From JAHWKS01 sp964458385 (GTDB lineage: Bacteria; Planctomycetota; Planctomycetia; Pirellulales; Pirellulaceae): a DNA stretch of 19,396 nucleotides. The stretch spans positions 1-19,396 of the forward strand of contig CAYWIS010000112.1 of the NCBI GenBank assembly GCA_964458385.1. Reading direction: 5' to 3'. Below the pieces are notes generated by a model that was not told the DNA's origin, did not search any database, and was given only the letters and a program-made list of their open reading frames with translations. Shown in pieces: positions 5,767 through 13,704 of this stretch. The position numbers and the translations under genes were made by a program. Position 1 is the first letter of the stretch; each line of letters opens with the position of its first letter.

Positions 5767-8700
5767 CTAGTCTTGCGGGGCCGTTACGACTTGCACGTCC
5801 AACGTCAAGGGATGGCCGGCGATGTCGTGTTGAGCGGCAGCATCGTTGGCCAGCGGGTTTACATCAAACTGGACGGCCAGCGTCTCGTTGCGGATGTGGG
5901 CTTCGTTCTCCCGAAATGCGGTTTGCAGCTCCTCCGAATCGACTCCCACACGCACCGCGATCCGGTCGTCATACTTGCAGTTGATTTCCTTGCGTCGCTC
6001 TTGAATGAAGCGAACCAGATCGCGAGCGTAGCCTTCGCGCACCAGTTCGGGCGTCAGTTCCGTCGACAGGACGACCACGCCGTCGGGGCCTTGGGCGGCG
6101 GCCCAACCCTCTTTGGCGCGGAGCCGAACTTCAATGCTCTCGGAGTTGAGCGTTACCGTTTGGCCGTCCACAGTTAACTGGGTTTCGCCGTGCGCGGTGA
6201 GATCCGCCAAGAGCTTTGCGGCGTCCGCCGTCTTGAGGGCGTTTTGCACCTTCGGCAGCAACTTACCTAACTGGGGGCCGAGCAACTTGAAGTTGGGCCG
6301 CACTTCGTACGTGACGTACTTGCCCGCATCCTGGCTGAACTCCACCTGTTTGACGTTCAACTCGCCGCGGAGGATCTCGTCGTGCGATTCCAGCCAGGCC
6401 TGATGCGTTGTGTCGCGCAGCACGACTTCGACCTTCGACAATGGTTGCCGCACTTTGAGCTTTTCGCCCATCCGAGCGCTGAGCCCCAGCGACGCAATCT
6501 GCCGCACCAACCGCATGCGTTCCGAAAGCTGCGCGTCAACGACTTGTGCGTCGCCCGTTGGATAGTCGCACAGGTGAACGCTCTCTTCGGCGCGGTCGCC
6601 AAACACGCTGGTCAGGTTCCGCCATAATGTCTCGGCAAGGAACGGCGTGAACGGAGCAATCAGTTTCGAGAGCGTCAGCAAGCACTCGTAGAGCGTCCAG
6701 TATCCGTCGAGCTTTTCGAGCGAGGCGGCGTCCAGTTGATCAATGGTCGCGGGATCCAAGTCGCGGAAGGTCGACGTTTCTCCTTCGCGACGCCAAGTCT
6801 CCCAGTAGCGGTCGCGGCTGCGGCGTACGGACCAGTTACTCAACGCGTCGACAAACTCGTTCAGCCGTGAACAGGCCACGAAGTTATCGTACGCATCCAT
6901 ACGTTCCACGACAGCCGCAGCCGTGCGGTTTAGTTCACTGAGGATCCAGCGGTCCAGTTCGCTTCGCTGGTGGACCGGGCGGTAGCCTTTGGCCTTCGCC
7001 AGCGTTTGCGAGGTCAACTGGCCTACATCGCCGTCCAACAGTTGACCGGGATCAAAGCCGCTGGTGTTCGAATAGCTAACGAAGAAGCTATAGACGTTCC
7101 ACAGCCGCAGGAGGAACTCGGGGATTTTTTCCCGAATGGCCCGCTCGCTGTAGATGATGGAGCTCCACGGCGTTTGGTTGGCGAAGAAGTACCAGCGCAG
7201 CGCGTCGGCGCCGTAGCGGTCGAAGATCTCGTGCGGCTCGCGATAGTTGCGAAGCTTCTTCGACATCTTCTCCGTTTTGCGGGCGACGGGGCCGCCGCAC
7301 TTTTCACACTTGGATTCGTCGCCGCCCACGGCGTTGCGATGGCCGCACTTGGTGCAGACCGCCGCCTCGGCCAGCATGAGTCCTAGCACCACGCACGTGC
7401 GGTAGGGGTGCGGGTACTCGTGGAAGGGCGCATCAGGATTGTTCGACTCGCGGTCGCCGAACAGCATTGTGCTGATCGCCAGCAAGCTATAGAACCAGCC
7501 GCGCGTCTGGTCGATGGCTTCGCTAATAAAGTCGGCTGGGAACTGCGTTTCGAACTTATCCTTCCCGGTGTGCGGATAACCCAGCTGGGCGAAGGGCATG
7601 GCGCCCGAATCGTACCAGCAGTCGATTACTTCGGGCACGCGGCGCATGCGCGCACCCGGCGCAAAGGGCGAGTCGTACGTAATGGCGTCGATATAGGGCT
7701 TGTGAACCTTCAGGTCATCGACGAGCGCCGGGTTGGCTTTCTTGGCCTGTTCCCAAACCTCTTGCCCAGTCACGCCGGGCTTTTGGAGTAATTCGGCATA
7801 GCTGCCGACGGCTTCCATCTGGCCGGTTTTTTCGCAGACCCAGATTGGAAGCGGCGTGCCCCAATAGCGCTCGCGCGAAAGGGCCCAGTCGACGTTCGAC
7901 TCCAGGAAATTGCCGAAGCGGCCATCGCGAATATGTTCCGGAAGCCAGTTAATCTTCCGGTTGTTTTCCAATAGCCGATCGCGGAACGCGGTGGTCCGAA
8001 TGAACCAGCTTTCGCGCGGGTACTGAATGAGCGGATCCTGATCGGCCCGCCAGCAGAACGGGTAGTTGTGGATGAACTGCTCTTGGTGGAGCAGCAGGCC
8101 GCGCTCGCGCAGGTTGCGGGCGATGTCTTTGTCGGCGTCTTTGACCCAGCGGCCTTGCCACTCGCCCGCTTCGGCGGTGAATTTTCCATCGGGCCCCACC
8201 GCACAGATCAGTTCGGGGCCTTCGCCGTCGACGAACTCGGCGCGCTCATCGCGCAGGACGTTGAAGTCGTCTTCGCCAAACGCCGGCGCCTGATGCACCA
8301 CGCCCGTGCCGCTATCCAGCGTGACAAACTCGGCCGGCACAACCCGCCAGGCCAAGTACTGTTCGCCGCCTTCTTTCAACCGACCGACGGCGTTGCCGAG
8401 CGTTTTGTAGTAATAGTCGAAGGGGGGAATGTAGCGTTTACCCAACAGCGCCGAGCCAGGGCAGGTCGATTCGACCCGCAATTCGCGCTTCAGCTTTTGT
8501 GCGAAGGTGTCCACCAGCGCCGCAGCAAGGATCAAACGCTGCCCGGTCTGGTCGTCAACAACCGTGGCGTACTCCAACTCGGGGTGAACGGCCACGAACT
8601 GGTTGCTCGGAAGAGTCCAGGGGGTTGTGGTCCAAACCACGAGCGAGGTGTCTTCCTGGCCGACAAGCGGGAACCGGACGTACACGCTGGGATCAGCGAC

Positions 8701-9300
8701 CTCGCGATAACCCTGCCCCACCTCGCCCGAGCTGAGGGCCGTGCCGCCTTGCGCCCACCACCAGACGATTTTGTGTCCCTTGTAGAGCAGCCCACGATCG
8801 AACAGGTGCTTTAGCGACCACCACACGCTTTCGACGTAGCTTTGGTGGTAGGTCACATAGGCTTTGTCCAAGTCGATCCAGAAGCCGATCCGTTCGGTGA
8901 GCCGCTCCCACTCTTTCATGTAGCGCCAGACGCTCTCTTGGCACTTGTGGATGAACGGCTCCACCCCGTAAGCCTCGATCTCCTCCTTGGCGTGGATGCC
9001 TAGCTCTTTACAGACCTCCACTTCGACCGGAAGGCCGTGGGTATCCCAACCGGCCTGGCGTTCGCAGTAGTACCCGCGCATGGTGCGATAACGCGGGAAC
9101 ACATCTTTAATGGCCCGCGTCAGGCAGTGCCCCGGGTGCGGCAAACCGTTGGCCGTGGGAGGTCCTTCGTAAAAGACAAACTTGGGCTGACCGGCGCGGC
9201 GCTGAAGGGTCTTTTCATAAACCCGGCGCTCGCGCCAAAACCGGAGCGTTTCTTCCTCTAACTCCGGGAAGGAGACATTGCCGGGCGCCGGTTGAAACAT
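5767..9300 (-). CDS. ileS: Isoleucyl-tRNA synthetase, eukaryote-like (type 2) form with altered zinc sites
   Basis: A 1177-residue class Ia synthetase charging tRNA-Ile. The HIGH motif is HPGH (55-58, in ANGLPHPGHCL), followed by GWDTHGLPVEVEV (84-96). The CP1 editing domain has WTTTPWTLPSN (223-233) and GTGVVHQAPAFGEDD (331-345). RERYWGTPLPIW is at 476-487 and KMSKK at 678-682. A C-terminal anticodon/accessory region follows, ending in the block ARDLVRFIQERRKEIN. Length and motifs fit the IleS2 group, which includes eukaryotic and mupirocin-resistant enzymes. Oddities: the usual cysteine knuckle before GTALSS is replaced by WWWAQGG (180-186), while a CxxC-x12-CxxC ribbon (Cys649, 652, 665, 668) is inserted just before KMSKK. 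The start lies 2 bases after the acidic-protein stop, with GAGG inside that gene as ribosome-binding site. Confidence 0.97.
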   Translation of the reverse strand: MFQPAPGNVSFPELEEETLRFWRERRVYEKTLQRRAGQPKFVFYEGPPTANGLPHPGHCLTRAIKDVFPRYRTMRGYYCERQAGWDTHGLPVEVEVCKELGIHAKEEIEAYGVEPFIHKCQESVWRYMKEWERLTERIGFWIDLDKAYVTYHQSYVESVWWSLKHLFDRGLLYKGHKIVWWWAQGGTALSSGEVGQGYREVADPSVYVRFPLVGQEDTSLVVWTTTPWTLPSNQFVAVHPELEYATVVDDQTGQRLILAAALVDTFAQKLKRELRVESTCPGSALLGKRYIPPFDYYYKTLGNAVGRLKEGGEQYLAWRVVPAEFVTLDSGTGVVHQAPAFGEDDFNVLRDERAEFVDGEGPELICAVGPDGKFTAEAGEWQGRWVKDADKDIARNLRERGLLLHQEQFIHNYPFCWRADQDPLIQYPRESWFIRTTAFRDRLLENNRKINWLPEHIRDGRFGNFLESNVDWALSRERYWGTPLPIWVCEKTGQMEAVGSYAELLQKPGVTGQEVWEQAKKANPALVDDLKVHKPYIDAITYDSPFAPGARMRRVPEVIDCWYDSGAMPFAQLGYPHTGKDKFETQFPADFISEAIDQTRGWFYSLLAISTMLFGDRESNNPDAPFHEYPHPYRTCVVLGLMLAEAAVCTKCGHRNAVGGDESKCEKCGGPVARKTEKMSKKLRNYREPHEIFDRYGADALRWYFFANQTPWSSIIYSERAIREKIPEFLLRLWNVYSFFVSYSNTSGFDPGQLLDGDVGQLTSQTLAKAKGYRPVHQRSELDRWILSELNRTAAAVVERMDAYDNFVACSRLNEFVDALSNWSVRRSRDRYWETWRREGETSTFRDLDPATIDQLDAASLEKLDGYWTLYECLLTLSKLIAPFTPFLAETLWRNLTSVFGDRAEESVHLCDYPTGDAQVVDAQLSERMRLVRQIASLGLSARMGEKLKVRQPLSKVEVVLRDTTHQAWLESHDEILRGELNVKQVEFSQDAGKYVTYEVRPNFKLLGPQLGKLLPKVQNALKTADAAKLLADLTAHGETQLTVDGQTVTLNSESIEVRLRAKEGWAAAQGPDGVVVLSTELTPELVREGYARDLVRFIQERRKEINCKYDDRIAVRVGVDSEELQTAFRENEAHIRNETLAVQFDVNPLANDAAAQHDIAGHPLTLDVQVVTAPQD

Positions 9301-9302
9301 TC

Positions 9303-9746
9303 CTAATCCTCGTCTAGGTCCTCAAGATCCTCGTCATCCGCATCGGGCAGGCCGCCGTCAAAGTCGTCGTCGGCGTCGATGTCGGCATCCAGGTCTTCGT
9401 CTACGTCGTCCTCGAAGTCGTCCTCTTCTTCGTCGAGGTCGTCGTCCAGCTCTTCGTACTCGTCCTCGAGTTCCTCTTCAAAGTCGTCGTCGAACTCGTC
9501 GTCAAAATCCTCGTCGTCGAAGTCCCGAAACTCGTCCTCATCCAACTCGGTCCAGAGCGACAAGGCTCGCAGAATCTCGGGAGGTGAATGGATCGGACCT
9601 TTCAACTCCAGGGGACGAGCAGGATGGTCAACGTCGCCAAAACTGTCTTCATCGTCAAAGTCGTCGTCGCGCGAGCGATCTTCACCCGAATCGCTCCAGC
9701 GCCATTCGTCGGGTTGGTCGGTGGATGGGTCCATTTCGGTCTGCAT
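9303..9746 (-). CDS. Highly acidic low-complexity protein of unknown function, coupled to ileS
   Basis: A 147-residue protein in which almost the whole C-terminal half is Asp and Glu with scattered Phe, Leu and Tyr. Only the segment around residues 45-70 (PLELKGPIHSPPEILRALS) looks like ordinary sequence. The ATG at 9744-9746 has a strong GAGGAG site 9 bases upstream, which rules out the 23-codon longer frame. No known domain is recognised; it is probably disordered. Similar acidic tails occur in histone-like or RNA-associated proteins, but nothing here supports a specific role. Its stop codon is 2 bases from the ileS start, and the ileS ribosome-binding site lies in its last codons, so translation of the two is probably coupled. 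The Ser-rich frame on the other strand is a shadow. Confidence 0.75.
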   Translation of the reverse strand: MQTEMDPSTDQPDEWRWSDSGEDRSRDDDFDDEDSFGDVDHPARPLELKGPIHSPPEILRALSLWTELDEDEFRDFDDEDFDDEFDDDFEEELEDEYEELDDDLDEEEDDFEDDVDEDLDADIDADDDFDGGLPDADDEDLEDLDED

Positions 9747-9972
9747 CGTACGATGCTCCTCGTCGTATTTCGCCTGAGGCGTGAGAAGTTGGGAAAGAAC
9801 TTGTTCGTATCGCACGGCCTGGGTTTTGTCAATGAACCCCAGGCCGCGGTTGCAGCGAGATTTATGAAGGGCCGTCGCTTGGCGCCGAACGCGCCGGTGA
9901 GAGCGCCGTTACAGGGTGACACGTCCATCCACGCGCGCTGGGCCCGAGGTTGCATTCGATGACCTAACGCAA

Positions 9973-9997
9973 ATTTCCCACGACAAGCGTGGGAAAT
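9973..9997 (-). terminator. Hairpin terminator after the secreted repeat protein
   Basis: A perfect 10-bp stem, ATTTCCCACG (9973-9982) with CGTGGGAAAT (9988-9997), closes a 5-base loop 32 bases after the stop codon of the repeat protein. The following minus-strand bases are TTGCGTT, a poor U-tract, so termination may be partial. The rest of 9747-10029 contains no gene. Confidence 0.55.
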
Positions 9998-10029
9998 CGA
10001 CCGCGAATGCCTTGCGGCGCTGGTCCACC

Positions 10030-10662
10030 TTACGGCCAAACCCAACGCCGGCCCAATAACGACGGTCGCAGCGGCAGGTAGACCGTCGTCGGCTGGACAA
10101 CGACCGGCGAGGCCGTGACCACCGGAGAAGCGGTCACCAGCGGCGAGGCAGTAACCACCGGCGACGCAGTAACCACAGGCGAGGCGGTCACAACAGGCGC
10201 CGCAGTGACCACCGGGCTGTACGTTGTCACCACGGGGCTATAGGTCGTAACCGTCGGGCTGTAGGTCGTTACGACCGGACTGGAACTGGTAACGACGGGA
10301 CTATAGCTGGTGACGACCGGGCTCGCGGTGGTTGTGGTTGTGGTTGTCGTTACGGGACTGTAGCTGGTAACGATCGGGCTATAACTCGTGACAACCGGGC
10401 TGGACGCAGTAACCACCGGCGAGGCGGTAACGACCGGTGCGGCAGTGGCCACCGGCGCGGCGGTGACCACGGGACTAGCCGTCACGACGGGCGCGGCGGT
10501 CACGGTGGAAACCACCGTTGGCGAGTAAGTCGTCACCGGCGCTACGACCACAGGCGAGTAGGTGGTGACGATGGGCGTGTACGTAATCACTTGCCCCCAT
10601 GCGCCCGAGGCGCCCAAGAGCCAAGCGACGGCGCAGGCAACGGCAAGCAGGTTCCGCGGCAT
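10030..10662 (-). CDS. Secreted Pro/Val/Thr/Ser-rich hexa- and heptapeptide repeat protein
   Basis: A 210-residue protein with a clear signal peptide: Arg3, a hydrophobic stretch at about 4-17 (LLAVACAVAWLLG), then small residues, with cleavage likely after Ala21 or Gly23. The mature part is almost entirely repeats: hexapeptides PVVTAS (best seen at 151-188) and heptapeptides PVVTTYS (about 113-150), with a run of eight Thr at 105-112. The last 20 residues (LPLRPSLLGRRWVWP at 196-210) are different and basic. There are no cysteines beyond the signal peptide and no membrane anchor. The composition suggests an extended, possibly O-glycosylated or cell-wall-associated filament; function unknown. 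AAGGAG lies 6 bases before the ATG, and the gene appears monocistronic with its own promoter and terminator. Confidence 0.8.
   Translation of the reverse strand: MPRNLLAVACAVAWLLGASGAWGQVITYTPIVTTYSPVVVAPVTTYSPTVVSTVTAAPVVTASPVVTAAPVATAAPVVTASPVVTASSPVVTSYSPIVTSYSPVTTTTTTTTASPVVTSYSPVVTSSSPVVTTYSPTVTTYSPVVTTYSPVVTAAPVVTASPVVTASPVVTASPLVTASPVVTASPVVVQPTTVYLPLRPSLLGRRWVWP
10099..10578 (-). repeat. 18/21-bp coding minisatellite within the secreted protein
   Basis: Tandem units of 18 bp (hexapeptide PVVTAS) and 21 bp (heptapeptide PVVTTYS), with substitutions between copies, fill most of the gene. Such arrays can gain or lose units by slippage or recombination, so length variation between strains is expected. 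Confidence 0.8.
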
Positions 10663-10719
10663 ACTTTTCTCCTTGCATCAAGAAAGAAACACCGACGCAC
10701 GCTCCTACCCCCTTCGCCA

Positions 10720-10748
10720 AGCATACATGCCCCCACCCTTCTCGACAA
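10720..10748 (-). promoter_or_regulatory. Candidate promoter of the repeat-protein gene
   Basis: On the minus strand TTGTCG (10743-10748) and TATGCT (10720-10725) are 17 bases apart, each matching four of six consensus positions, about 60 bases before the start codon. AT-rich sequence lies just upstream of the -35. Confidence 0.4.
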
Positions 10749-10917
10749 TTATTTGCTGTGCGGTTGTGTGCGTCTAGGTAACAGTGCTCCGAACGAACTG
10801 CTTCCTAGGCGGCCCACAGGAAACGCAACTCTTACATGTCGTTTTCTGAAAATCGACGCGGCGAAGTCCGTTGCGCTTCCGGGGTTCATCAGACAATACA
10901 GCAAGCGGCGGGCCAAT

Positions 10918-10946
10918 GAAAAACGCCCCGCGAAAGGCGGGGCGTT
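10918..10946 (-). terminator. Intrinsic terminator of cysK
   Basis: A perfect 10-bp GC-rich stem (10922-10931 with 10937-10946) with a 5-base loop, followed on the minus strand by a U-tract at 10923-10919. It begins 29 bases after the cysK stop. The remaining 10663-10974 gap holds this terminator, the upstream promoter and no gene. Confidence 0.85.
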
Positions 10947-10974
10947 CCAACATCGTTTGCAAGGACCCAACCGG

Positions 10975-11934
10975 TCATTCGGGATACAGCGTCGTGGACA
11001 GATACCGCTCGCCCAGATCGGGGAGCACCACAACGATCAACTTCCCTTCGTTGCCCGGACGCTGCGCCACCTGAACCGCGGCCCATGCGGCGGCGCCGCT
11101 GCTGATGCCGCAGAAGAGGCCTTCCTCGGTGGCCAGCCGCCGCGCCATCTCGGCGGCGTCTTCATCTTTGACGGTGACCACATCGTCAATGATGTCCACA
11201 TTGAGCACATCGGGAATGAACCCGGCGCCAAGCCCTTGGATGGTGTGCTTGCCGGGCTTCAACTCCTGACCGGCCTTGCGCTGGGTGATCACCGGGCTGT
11301 TGGCCGGCTCGACGGCGATTGCCTGGAAGCTCGGCTTGCGTGATTTGATGACTTCCGATACGCCGGTGATCGTGCCGCCGGTGCCCACGCCCGAGACGAG
11401 GATGTCCACTTGGCCGTCGGTGTCGCGCCAGATTTCTTCGGCGGTGGTGCGGCGGTGGATCTCGGGGTTGGCGGGGTTCTTGAACTGCTGGAGCATCACG
11501 TAATTGGGGTTTTCCGCCACGAGTTGTTCGGCCCGAGCAATGGCGCCTTTCATGCCCTCGGCGGCGGGCGTAAGGATGATCTCCGCCCCTAGCGCCTTCA
11601 ACAGTCGCCGTCGCTCCAGCGACATGCTTTCGGGCATGGTGACCTTCATCTTGTAGCCGCGTGCTGCGCACACGAACGCAAGGGCAATGCCGGTGTTGCC
11701 GCTCGTCGGCTCGATGAACACCGTGTCGTCCTTTACCAGGCCTTGCCGCTCGGCGGCGTCGATCATCGCGCGGCCGATTCGGTCCTTAACGCTCCACAAC
11801 GGATTTTGGTTTTCAAGCTTCGCGACGACTGTAGCCACACAACCTTCGGTTACGCGACGGAGTTTGACCAGGGGTGTGTTGCCAATGGTGTGAGTGATTT
11901 CCTCGAATACCCCCGATTTTCCAGGGCTAGCCAT
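10975..11934 (-). CDS. cysK: Cysteine synthase (O-acetylserine sulfhydrylase)
   Basis: A 319-residue PLP enzyme of the cysteine synthase family, making cysteine from O-acetylserine and sulfide. The PLP lysine is Lys50 in NPLWSVKDRIG. The substrate loop TSGNTGIAL is at 77-85, the phosphate-binding GVGTGGTITG at 182-191, and the SSG motif (278-280) contacts the pyridine nitrogen. Length is typical of CysK. The ATG at 11932-11934 has AGGA 6 bases upstream, and IGNTPLVKL (17-25) then falls where the family expects it; the longer open frame upstream is not coding. The gene has its own promoter and a strong terminator, so it appears monocistronic. The cystathionine beta-synthase group is the main alternative, but the short length without CBS domains favours CysK. 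Confidence 0.94.
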   Translation of the reverse strand: MASPGKSGVFEEITHTIGNTPLVKLRRVTEGCVATVVAKLENQNPLWSVKDRIGRAMIDAAERQGLVKDDTVFIEPTSGNTGIALAFVCAARGYKMKVTMPESMSLERRRLLKALGAEIILTPAAEGMKGAIARAEQLVAENPNYVMLQQFKNPANPEIHRRTTAEEIWRDTDGQVDILVSGVGTGGTITGVSEVIKSRKPSFQAIAVEPANSPVITQRKAGQELKPGKHTIQGLGAGFIPDVLNVDIIDDVVTVKDEDAAEMARRLATEEGLFCGISSGAAAWAAVQVAQRPGNEGKLIVVVLPDLGERYLSTTLYPE

Positions 11935-12027
11935 GTGTCTTCCTTTCACGAAATGAGAGAAGCCGAGCCGAACCTTCGCCGCTGGCGAGATGGCGCTTGC
12001 GCGGCGTCGCAGGGCGCAGGCGACAGA

Positions 12028-12072
12028 GTGCAAATCCGCGCCGAGTATAGCAAATGTGCAATCCTCCTCCAA
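12028..12072 (-). promoter_or_regulatory. cysK promoter with a flanking repeated element
   Basis: On the minus strand the -35 TTGGAG (12067-12072) and -10 TATACT (12044-12049) are 17 bases apart; the -10 is strong and the -35 weak. The 5' leader would be about 100 bases. Two near-identical elements, GGATTGCAC (12056-12064) and GGATTTGCAC (12028-12037), flank the -10 on the same strand and could bind a sulfur regulator; that role is inference. Confidence 0.5.
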
Positions 12073-12470
12073 CGCGGACCGCGGCCCTCGTGGCACATCG
12101 TTTGCTGTTTTTTCTGAAGGTTTTCAGCCCTATGAACAGAGGAGAGCGGGCCATGATCGACGGAACTCGCAAGCGTCGGGATTGCGAAAATCCCACCAAG
12201 AACCGCTGGTACGCCATGCACCGGTCCCAACGGTTTCGACGTCGATTCGGTTGGATGGCCGAGGCGCCAGAGAAGACCGTGCGGGCGTATTGTTGTCGCC
12301 TCGAACAACACCCAAAGCGCCGCGGGCCATCGGAAGATTGGACGTGAACGTCGGACGGCTGCCGCCGCTCGCGGTGGCGCTCTTGGACGGCCACGTTCAA
12401 CCACGCTGCGATTGGCCTTGTAAGCGGCGCCGGTCATAGACGGCGGCGAGGGAGGGGACGCGCCGTGGTC
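12073..12470. other. Intergenic region between nitroreductase and cysK promoter
   Basis: About 400 bases with no recognisable gene family. Several overlapping open frames cross it on both strands, none with family similarity. The only one with a good ribosome-binding site is the small plus-strand frame at 12153. I see no RNA gene or long repeat. Confidence 0.4.
12153..12347 (+). CDS. Possible small basic protein (doubtful)
   Basis: A 64-codon open frame starting at the ATG at 12153-12155 with GAGGAG 8 bases upstream, an ideal ribosome-binding site. The product is very basic and Arg-rich (KRRDCE, SQRFRRRFGWM) with two adjacent cysteines. It matches no family I recognise. Third-position GC looks no higher than the background, and it opposes the surrounding minus-strand genes. 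It could be real or a chance frame in GC-rich DNA. Confidence 0.2.
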   Translation: MIDGTRKRRDCENPTKNRWYAMHRSQRFRRRFGWMAEAPEKTVRAYCCRLEQHPKRRGPSEDWT

Positions 12471-13079
12471 CTACTCGACGATCGGCGACGGTTTCCCCCA
12501 CGCGCCGCCGTACACAAACGCCGCAAGGGGCTTTCGGCTGCGGGGCGTCTGATCGCGCTCCTTGTACTTCTCGGGTAGCGCGTCGGGGTCAGCGGCGTAA
12601 CCGATCGCCAGCCCCGTCAATGGCTGCACCCCTTCAGGGACCTGATACGCGGCGCGCACTTTGGCAGGCACAATGCCAATCATCTGGTGGACATAAAGTC
12701 CGCGGGCGGTGGCCTCGAATGTGAGACTCGCACTAGCGAGGCCCAGGTCGTGCAAGGCGGCGGCGTTGGGGTTGCCGTTGCGTGTAAAGTTTAGGCTGGC
12801 GCATCCGATGGCCAGCACCGGCGCGGCTTGAGCCCAAGCCTGGTTTCCTTCGACCAGGCAAGAGAGGAGCCGGGCAAATTCTTGGGGCTCGTCCCGCGTC
12901 GCCACGATGTAGCTCCAGGGCTGCTCATTGTACGACGACGGCGCCCACCGCGCTGCTTCGAACAGCGATTGCAAATCTTCCTTGGAAACTGGCCGGTCAG
13001 CAAAGGCGTAGGGGCTCCAGCGTCGCGCTAGCAACTCGTGAATGGGGTGGTTGGGGGTGGCGTGCTTGATGGTGCTCAT
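12471..13079 (-). CDS. Nitroreductase family protein (FMN-dependent oxidoreductase)
   Basis: A 202-residue nitroreductase-fold flavoprotein. FMN-binding features are RRWSPYAFADRPV (19-31) and EAARWAPSSYNEQPWSYIVA (41-60), with the conserved C-terminal GLAIGYAADPDALPEKYKER (156-175) and RKPLAAFVYGGAWG (182-195). Members reduce nitro groups, quinones or enones with NAD(P)H, or act in dehalogenation and cofactor metabolism; the physiological substrate cannot be read here. The ATG at 13077-13079 has AAGGA 7 bases upstream, preferred to the 11-codon longer frame. It follows the VOC protein gene by 37 bases, so the two probably form a small operon, perhaps for detoxification. Confidence 0.9.
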   Translation of the reverse strand: MSTIKHATPNHPIHELLARRWSPYAFADRPVSKEDLQSLFEAARWAPSSYNEQPWSYIVATRDEPQEFARLLSCLVEGNQAWAQAAPVLAIGCASLNFTRNGNPNAAALHDLGLASASLTFEATARGLYVHQMIGIVPAKVRAAYQVPEGVQPLTGLAIGYAADPDALPEKYKERDQTPRSRKPLAAFVYGGAWGKPSPIVE

Positions 13080-13116
13080 CGAGGTGTCCTTCGCGAAAAG
13101 GGAACGGCTCAAAACA

Positions 13117-13635
13117 TTACGCGAGCGGCGGCTCTTGGAGTAAGTTCTCGAGGTCGAGTCTCCGTGTGTACATGGCCATCTCGCCCTGGGGACCGCGAGG
13201 CCACTGATCGGCAGGACGGTCCCAAGCTAGCTCCAGCCCATTGCCGTCGGGATCGCGCAGGTAAAGGGCTTCGCTTACCCCGTGGTCGGCGGCGCCCTCG
13301 AGTTCGATGCCTGCGGCCATGATTCTCCGGAAGGCATCGGCCAACGCAGCCCGTGTGGGATAAAGAATGGCCACGTGGTACAAGCCGGTCGTTCCGGGGG
13401 GCGGGGGCTTGCCGCCGAGGCTTTCCCACGTGTTCAGACCGATATGGTGGTGGTATCCCCCTGCCGACAGGAACACCGCGCCGGCGCCATATCGCTGCGT
13501 GATTTCAAAACCCAGCACGCCAACGTAGAAGTTAAGGGCTCGTTCTAAATCGGACACCTTCAAATGCACATGGCCGATGCGCACGCGCGGATCGATAGGG
13601 CGGTCGTTGGGGCGAGCCGCGTCTGGGGGAGGCAT
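13117..13635 (-). CDS. VOC-family protein (glyoxalase/ring-cleavage dioxygenase fold)
   Basis: A 172-residue protein with two paired betaalphabetabetabeta modules. The first contains GHVHLKVSDLERALNFYVGV (21-40) and HHHIGLNTW (62-70), and the second LYHVAILYPTRAAL (85-98) and LYLRDPDGNGLELAWDRP (124-141). Candidate metal ligands are His24, His87 and Glu135. The sequence resembles the N-terminal half of CatE-like catechol 2,3-dioxygenases, but it is shorter than that two-domain enzyme, so the substrate is open; a glyoxalase or fosfomycin-resistance-type role cannot be excluded. It precedes the nitroreductase gene in the same direction. No clear ribosome-binding site precedes the ATG at 13633-13635. 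Confidence 0.85.
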   Translation of the reverse strand: MPPPDAARPNDRPIDPRVRIGHVHLKVSDLERALNFYVGVLGFEITQRYGAGAVFLSAGGYHHHIGLNTWESLGGKPPPPGTTGLYHVAILYPTRAALADAFRRIMAAGIELEGAADHGVSEALYLRDPDGNGLELAWDRPADQWPRGPQGEMAMYTRRLDLENLLQEPPLA

Positions 13636-13704
13636 AGGCTGTCTTGGGCTTCAAGGGCAGGCGGCCGGTGGCGCCGTAGGGCCGGCATGGCAGGTTGCAA
13701 GTCC

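Noticed and set aside
8068..8814. 248-codon plus-strand open frame within ileS
   Set aside because: It is antisense to the conserved catalytic and editing domains of IleRS, with no domain of its own.
9379..9777. Ser-rich plus-strand open frame opposite the acidic protein
   Set aside because: A poly-Ser reading is the expected antisense of GAC/GAG-rich codons; the minus frame has the strong ribosome-binding site and couples to ileS.
10082..10560. Regular 18-21 bp repeats, considered as a CRISPR array
   Set aside because: There are no unique spacers; the units are contiguous, in frame and encode the PVVTAS/PVVTTYS peptide repeats.
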